Positions 6,824-10,518 of a stretch of DNA of 10,518 nucleotides are shown here, piece after piece; position 1 is the first letter of the stretch; each line of letters opens with the position of its first letter. The notes beneath the pieces are model-generated. The model searched no databases and was not told the DNA's origin. It worked only from the letters and a program-made list of their open reading frames with translations. The stretch covers positions 1 to 10,518 of the forward strand of contig CAAGMM010000023.1 in NCBI GenBank assembly GCA_900771045.1, written 5' to 3'. The translations under genes were made by a program, and so were the position numbers. This DNA comes from Bacteroidales bacterium (lineage in GTDB: Bacteria; Bacteroidota; Bacteroidia; Bacteroidales; F082).

Positions 6824-6829
6824 CCTCCC
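6824..6829 (-). promoter_or_regulatory. strong Shine-Dalgarno site of the antitoxin
   Basis: GGGAGG 4 nt before the ATG at 6819 is the clearest purine-rich ribosome site in the window. Most genes here lack one. It decides the antitoxin start and suits a gene whose product must outnumber the toxin. Confidence 0.6.
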
Positions 6830-6838
6830 TTCACGACG

Positions 6839-6846
6839 CAAAAATA
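6839..6846 (-). promoter_or_regulatory. probable -7 box (TATTTTTG) of the toxin-antitoxin operon
   Basis: TATTTTTG on the minus strand matches TAnnTTTG and places +1 near 6835, giving a short leader that carries the GGGAGG ribosome site (6824-6829). A TTTTG lies 15 nt upstream, closer than the usual 20, so the -33 element is doubtful. The divergent sppA box lies 42 bp away, so antitoxin binding here could influence both directions. Confidence 0.45.
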
Positions 6847-6888
6847 CGAAAAAAAATTTTACAAAAGCATTCATTGATATTTTTTTCA

Positions 6889-6896
6889 TATATTTG
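6889..6896 (+). promoter_or_regulatory. probable -7 box (TATATTTG) of sppA
   Basis: TATATTTG matches TAnnTTTG and predicts a start near 6900, 22 nt before the sppA ATG. No TTG box sits 20 nt upstream; a TTG at 6874-6876 is too close. It is supported by the -7 element and position only. Confidence 0.45.
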
Positions 6897-6922
6897 CACT
6901 ACATTAGTAAATTCTGTTCAAA

Positions 6923-8674
6923 ATGAAAAACTTCTTCAAAATTATGTTTGCGTCGTGTTTGGGCTCCGCCGTGTTGCTCATCGCCGCATTTATCATCATC
7001 CCGATATGGATCGCCTCGTCGTTCTCCGGAGACACCAAAAAAGTGACCGAGAAGTCAGTACTCTATATGGATTTGGGGTATGACATCGCCGAGCGTTCAA
7101 GCAAAAGCGGAAACATCATCAGTATGCTGAAAAACAACGGTGAAGGCGATTTCGCCGGACTGAACGACATCCTCGCCAATATCCGCGCCGCCGCCAACGA
7201 CGAAAACATTAAGGGCATTCTCATTGAGACACAATCTGTTGGAGCAGGACTCGCAAGCGTCGAAGAGATAATAAACGCCCTTGACGAGTTCAAAAAATCC
7301 GGTAAGTTTATCACCGCCTACTCCGACGGATATTCGCAGGGCGCTTACTACCTCGCGACCGTGGCCGACAAAATCTACCTCAACCCCGACGGCTCCTTAG
7401 ACATCAGGGGCATGGCCGCACAACTTATGTTTTATAAGAACCTTATGGAAAAACTTGACGTCAAAATGCAGATCGTGAGAGGCCCCGACAACAAGTACAA
7501 AAGTGCCGTGGAACCTTATTTCCTCGATAAGATGAGCGATGCCAACCGCCTTCAGTATTCCGAACTGTTCGGCGCAATGTGGGACAACGTCTCAAACCGC
7601 ATCTGCACGAAGAGGGGAATTGACAGCAGCCGGCTCAACGCCATAGCAAACGGTATGGAGACGACTTTCGACGCACAAAAGGCACTCGAATACGGCCTCA
7701 TCGACGGCCTCTGCTACCGCGACCAACTCATCGACGAACTGAAAAACAACATCGGATGCGGCGACGACGAAGACATCAACATCGTGAAGAATTCGACTTA
7801 CGCTCAGCAAAGAGAAGACAAGGCCCATAAAGACAAAATCGCCGTGATTTACGCCAACGGAAGCATCAACGACGGCACTGGCGACAACAGCACCATCGGC
7901 TCGACGACGCTGTCAAAAGCTATCCGCGAAGCGAGAAAAAACGACAAAGTCAAGGCCATCGTGATGAGGGTTAACTCGCCGGGAGGCTCGGCACTCGCGT
8001 CTGAGGTTATCCGCCGCGAAGTCGAGCTCGCCGCCAAAGAAAAACCGTTCATCGTGTCGATGGGCGACTATGCGGCCTCGGGCGGATACTGGATCTCAGC
8101 GGAGGCCAACCGTATCTTCGCCGACAACAACACGCTCACCGGCTCTATCGGCGTCTTCGGGACATTCCCGAGCATAAAGGGACTGACGGACAAAGTCGGC
8201 GTGACTTTCGATGTCGTGAAGACTCACGATAATGCCGATTTCGGAACAATGACGAAAGAACTCAGCGAACAACAACTCGCGATGCTCGAGAAACACGTGG
8301 CCAAGACATACGACCAGTTCCTGACGCTCGTGAGCCGCACGCGCCATCTCTCGAAAGAGACTGTCGATTCGATAGGACAGGGCAGGGTGTGGGCCGGCAG
8401 CGAAGCCGTGAAGATCGGCCTCGTCGATGAGATAGGCGATATGAACGCCGCCGTCAAATACGCCGCCGCACAAGCCGACCTGAAAGACTTCGCCATAAAG
8501 GAATATCCGGAACAAAAAGAAGTCTTCCTGTCGTTTATGGAAAGCGCCGACCAATATACGCAGGCCGAACTCGAAAGCCGTTTCGGAAAACTCTATCCTT
8601 ACGTCAAACAGATTGAGGCGGTCAAAAACACCACCGGAATACAGGCCGTGATGCCGTTCTTCGTGATGGAATAG
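6923..8674 (+). CDS. sppA: signal peptide peptidase SppA, 67K type
   Basis: The protein has 583 residues, the size of the long, two-domain SppA. Residues about 10-33 form one transmembrane helix, which would anchor the enzyme in the inner membrane with the catalytic part outside the cytoplasm. The Ser-Lys dyad is present: K193 in KYKSAVEPYF (191-200, equivalent to E. coli K209) and S386 in YAASGGYW (383-390, equivalent to E. coli S409). VNSPGGSALASEV (350-362) and TGSIGVFG (406-413) are further family motifs. SppA degrades signal peptides left in the membrane after preprotein cleavage, and other membrane-embedded substrates have been suggested. The gene is divergent from the toxin-antitoxin operon. 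In Bacteroides relatives sppA is often followed by lpxK (from memory), but here an octamer repeat array begins immediately after the stop and an insertion sequence follows. No hairpin terminator is seen. Confidence 0.96.
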   Translation: MKNFFKIMFASCLGSAVLLIAAFIIIPIWIASSFSGDTKKVTEKSVLYMDLGYDIAERSSKSGNIISMLKNNGEGDFAGLNDILANIRAAANDENIKGILIETQSVGAGLASVEEIINALDEFKKSGKFITAYSDGYSQGAYYLATVADKIYLNPDGSLDIRGMAAQLMFYKNLMEKLDVKMQIVRGPDNKYKSAVEPYFLDKMSDANRLQYSELFGAMWDNVSNRICTKRGIDSSRLNAIANGMETTFDAQKALEYGLIDGLCYRDQLIDELKNNIGCGDDEDINIVKNSTYAQQREDKAHKDKIAVIYANGSINDGTGDNSTIGSTTLSKAIREARKNDKVKAIVMRVNSPGGSALASEVIRREVELAAKEKPFIVSMGDYAASGGYWISAEANRIFADNNTLTGSIGVFGTFPSIKGLTDKVGVTFDVVKTHDNADFGTMTKELSEQQLAMLEKHVAKTYDQFLTLVSRTRHLSKETVDSIGQGRVWAGSEAVKIGLVDEIGDMNAAVKYAAAQADLKDFAIKEYPEQKEVFLSFMESADQYTQAELESRFGKLYPYVKQIEAVKNTTGIQAVMPFFVME

Positions 8675-8790
8675 ACTGATTCGACGTTTTGACGCTTGGA
8701 CAGTTTGACTGATTGACGATTGAACTGTTTGACTGTTTGACGATTTGACTGTTAGACTGTTAGACTGTTAGACTGGCTGACGATTTGACC
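8675..8790. repeat. degenerate 8-bp tandem repeat array, consensus ACTGTTTG
   Basis: The array begins at the base after the sppA stop and holds 14 units: one 9-bp unit (8675-8683), then thirteen 8-bp units to 8787, followed by ACC. Three adjacent units are exactly ACTGTTAG (8748-8771) and two are exactly ACTGTTTG (8724-8739). The others differ by one to four bases (for example ACGATTTG twice, ACTGATTG, ACGCTTGG). An 8-bp period is not a codon multiple, so the array is not a coding repeat. Identity is highest in the middle and right part, as expected of an array that grew by slippage and then decayed. Confidence 0.9.
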
Positions 8791-8819
8791 TTAATCATTA
8801 AATAATATTTTCCCAATTC

Positions 8820-8830
8820 GTTAGACTATA
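8820..8830 (+). repeat. left terminal inverted repeat of the insertion sequence (putative)
   Basis: GTTAGACTATA matches the inverted right end at 10502-10512 with one difference. Its TTAGACTATATT extension (8821-8832) is also identical over 12 bp to the copy at 10353-10364 beside the transposase promoter. Confidence 0.55.
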
Positions 8831-10322
8831 TTGTTTTTTTGGGTCTGCCCGGCTTCTGTTTCTCCTCTTGTTCCGGTTTGGGCAGCAGCCCCAGATTCTG
8901 TAGCATCAGCTGATTGGCGGGGCTGATTCTGATGAGCTGCCAGCCGGAGTTGTCAAGTCTGATCTTCTTCGCACGTTTCAGCTGTGCCATTATTTTGCCG
9001 TAGGTCATAGTGTCAAGCAGCTTGCACCTGTCGAACGACTTCAGCAGCCTGAAGGTGAGCAGTGTGGAGAGGAAGTCGCAGAACTCGCTGCCCATGACGG
9101 AGTAGTCATCGTGGACGCGAGTCTCGTCAAAGCCGCAGGCGGATTTGTAATAGCGCATCACAACCTCTATTTCCCAGCGCTCTGCGTATGCCTTGTATAC
9201 CGTAGCGGCATCCAGGTCAAGATCGCATTCGAGGATAATTGTCCCGAAAGTCTTCTGTCTTTCCCTGAACTCCTTCAGGTCGTATGTGCCGTCAGACTTG
9301 GCCCTGCGCAGGTAGTCGTGTTCCTCTTTTGCTGCTTTTGCGGTGTCCCTATATGAGTACAGCCACTTGTCCTTCCCGCTGCACTTGGCCTTCTTGAAAG
9401 TGATGCCCTCATATCCGGGAAGGATTCCAGTGAAGTCCAACATCTTGTGTGTCTGGATGAACTTGGAGTTCCTCTTCACCGTGTTGAGATAGTGCAGGTC
9501 GGGATGGTTCCGGAAGTGACCCTCGGCGGCATTCGCGGGAAAGCCCTTGTCTGCGACAATGAGGCCTCTTGTTATCTTGTTCTCCGATATGAATGACTCG
9601 TATGACGTGATGTCCAGCATATTCCCCGGGAAACACTTGGAGCAAACCGGCTCCATTGCGTCAAGGTCAAACGCATACAGAACGGATATGTCACGGCTTC
9701 CCTTGACCTTCGCCTTGCGCGAGAAGTCAGACAATGTGTTGACCGTGGACTCGTTCGACTTCAGCGTGCCGTCGATAAGAAGGTGGTGGTCCATCCCGAC
9801 TTTCGCGCTCCTGTCACGCATGAAGCCGACTATCCTGGAGCAGGCCTTGCCTACGTCCTCAATGAACTTTGATACCGTGTTGCGGGACAGCGCGACTCCC
9901 GGATAGAGTTCCGACAGGAAGCTGCTATCATACGCTTCCTTGAGTTCGCAGTCCTTGATGCCGGGGTTGACGACACGCAGTATGGCGATGCAGTATATCT
10001 TGAGGGCGTCACTCTGGGCGTAGTGCTCCCGGAGGTCGGAAAGGATGTCGGAGAAGACGTTGTCGCAGTGGACAATGCCGGCCCATTCCTTGAGATCGAT
10101 GTCGGACGACGATACGGCGACCTGTTTCTCCTGTTCGATTGCGACATATCTGCCGTCAACGATGTGCCCGATGGTCGGGCCGTTTACGGGAACGTGGCGA
10201 CCGCCCACATTCTTGCAGCCTACACGCTGCCGCACGGCATAAAGGTGCTTGTCTTTGCCGTAGGCGATGACCACTGTGTTTTTGGGTCTCTCAACGGAGA
10301 GGATGTTCTGAGGAATCGGCAT
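8826..10322 (-). CDS. DDE transposase, IS4 superfamily
   Basis: From the ATG at 10320-10322 the protein has 498 residues. An in-frame ATG 24 nt upstream (10344-10346) would add 8 residues but lies at the predicted transcription start, so the element's own mRNA should not encode it. The catalytic triad is visible: D184 in LLIDGT, D258 in VADKGF, and E386 within YAERWEIEVVMRYYK, an exact Y-x2-R-x3-E-x6-K signature (Y379, R382, E386, K393). The size (about 500) and the long insertion between the second D and E fit IS1634/IS4-type enzymes (PF01609). The C-terminus has KPGRPKK, an AT-hook-like basic tail that could help bind DNA. The frame is uninterrupted, so the element may be active. The gene is the only coding region of the insertion sequence. 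Assignment to superfamily is firm, to family tentative. Confidence 0.92.
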   Translation of the reverse strand: MPIPQNILSVERPKNTVVIAYGKDKHLYAVRQRVGCKNVGGRHVPVNGPTIGHIVDGRYVAIEQEKQVAVSSSDIDLKEWAGIVHCDNVFSDILSDLREHYAQSDALKIYCIAILRVVNPGIKDCELKEAYDSSFLSELYPGVALSRNTVSKFIEDVGKACSRIVGFMRDRSAKVGMDHHLLIDGTLKSNESTVNTLSDFSRKAKVKGSRDISVLYAFDLDAMEPVCSKCFPGNMLDITSYESFISENKITRGLIVADKGFPANAAEGHFRNHPDLHYLNTVKRNSKFIQTHKMLDFTGILPGYEGITFKKAKCSGKDKWLYSYRDTAKAAKEEHDYLRRAKSDGTYDLKEFRERQKTFGTIILECDLDLDAATVYKAYAERWEIEVVMRYYKSACGFDETRVHDDYSVMGSEFCDFLSTLLTFRLLKSFDRCKLLDTMTYGKIMAQLKRAKKIRLDNSGWQLIRISPANQLMLQNLGLLPKPEQEEKQKPGRPKKTI

Positions 10323-10328
10323 AATTTC

Positions 10329-10362
10329 TATAGTCTTGTTTCGCATGCAAAATTAGACTATA
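10329..10362 (-). promoter_or_regulatory. inverted repeat TATAGTCT/AGACTATA around the transposase start (foldback and possible operator)
   Basis: Eight-base arms at 10329-10336 and 10355-10362 are perfect inverted copies, separated by 18 nt. The -7 box overlaps the upstream arm by one base and the predicted +1 (about 10344) falls between the arms. The downstream arm ends 6 nt before the ATG at 10322. Long transcripts from outside could form the stem next to the start codon; the element's own transcript lacks the upstream arm. Confidence 0.6.
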
Positions 10363-10378
10363 TTTTTGAAAAAAGCAA
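10348..10378 (-). promoter_or_regulatory. transposase promoter (TTG-N20-TAATTTTG)
   Basis: On the minus strand a TTG (10376-10378) stands exactly 20 nt before TAATTTTG (10348-10355), a full match to the Bacteroidota promoter pattern. It predicts +1 near 10344 and a 22-nt leader to the ATG at 10322. Confidence 0.7.
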
Positions 10379-10501
10379 GAGTTTTGTCGATTTTTTTCGG
10401 CCGATTCTGCAAGTTTTTTCGGGAAACGGATCAAGGATATGTCGCTATTCGTCAGCATTTTCTATAACCAAGGCTCTGAGACCGCCACGCAGGTGCTATC
10501 G

Positions 10502-10512
10502 TATAGTCTCAC
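10502..10512 (-). repeat. right terminal inverted repeat of the insertion sequence (putative)
   Basis: TATAGTCTCAC is the inverse of the left end at 8820-8830 with one mismatch. It lies about 160 bp upstream of the transposase start, at a plausible distance for the promoter-proximal end of such an element. Confidence 0.5.
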
Positions 10513-10518
10513 ACGTTG

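Larger units (their letters stand above)
8820..10512 (-). mobile_element. insertion sequence of the IS4 superfamily (IS4/IS1634-like), apparently complete
   Basis: The element consists of one intact transposase gene flanked by short terminal inverted repeats. The left end has GTTAGACTATA (8820-8830) and the right end has TATAGTCTCAC (10502-10512), 10 of 11 positions matching when inverted. The resulting size is about 1.69 kb. The left repeat overlaps the transposase stop codon. The right side has about 170 bp of noncoding leader. No perfect target-site duplication can be seen, and only 6 bases remain beyond the right end, so boundaries are approximate and the element may extend past the window. 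Confidence 0.65.

Noticed and set aside
8096..8554. Antisense frame of 152 residues inside sppA
   Set aside because: It lies fully within the catalytic half of sppA, whose dyad motifs prove the plus strand; no support for a second gene.
8675..8790. CRISPR array
   Set aside because: The units are 8 bp and directly adjacent, without spacers, and no cas gene is present.

Overview
The window most resembles a chromosomal segment of a Bacteroidota bacterium, probably Bacteroidales. The grounds are Bacteroidota-type promoters (a TTG or TTTG box about 20 nt before TAnnTTTG), AT-rich leaders mostly without strong Shine-Dalgarno sequences, a lipoprotein with an LTSC lipobox, and protein types common in that phylum (PF01637-type ATPase, YafQ toxin, 67K-type SppA). 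No rRNA, tRNA or CRISPR array is visible. Species cannot be named from the sequence alone.

Layout. Positions 1-89 hold the probable 3' end of an unrecognised plus-strand gene. It converges on a minus-strand lipoprotein gene (133-663), which lies behind a clear intrinsic terminator and a 436-residue secreted protein of unknown function (736-2046). Upstream of that gene, on the same strand, 2118-2325 looks like a structured RNA of about 208 nt: a TACATTTG promoter box, a 5' hairpin, a long interrupted rod and a 3' U-run. It is either a free small RNA (6S-like, or of the Bacteroidales-1 type) or a long 5' leader. A terminator at 2498-2524 separates this unit from a PF01637-type P-loop ATPase gene (2534-3682), which has a near-consensus promoter.

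The central part is ordinary housekeeping sequence. Adenine deaminase (3896-5527, plus) meets a ComF-family phosphoribosyltransferase gene (5531-6226, minus) with only 3 bp between stop codons. A type II toxin-antitoxin pair follows (YafQ-like toxin 6303-6578, antitoxin 6580-6819, both minus; the antitoxin comes first in the transcript). Divergent from it is sppA (6923-8674, plus), a membrane-anchored signal peptide peptidase.

The right end is accessory. Directly after the sppA stop is an array of 14 degenerate copies of an 8-bp unit (8675-8790), and about 30 bp later an apparently intact insertion sequence with an IS4-superfamily DDE transposase (minus). An 8-bp motif, AGACTATA, occurs in inverted orientation at both presumed IS ends and twice more as an inverted pair around the transposase promoter. 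The transposase's own promoter fires between the inner pair. Transcripts entering from outside would therefore carry both arms and could fold near the start codon, while the element's own transcript could not.

No clearly new multi-gene system was found. The items most worth checking are the structured RNA, the foldback at the transposase start, the octamer array and the non-classical antitoxin.
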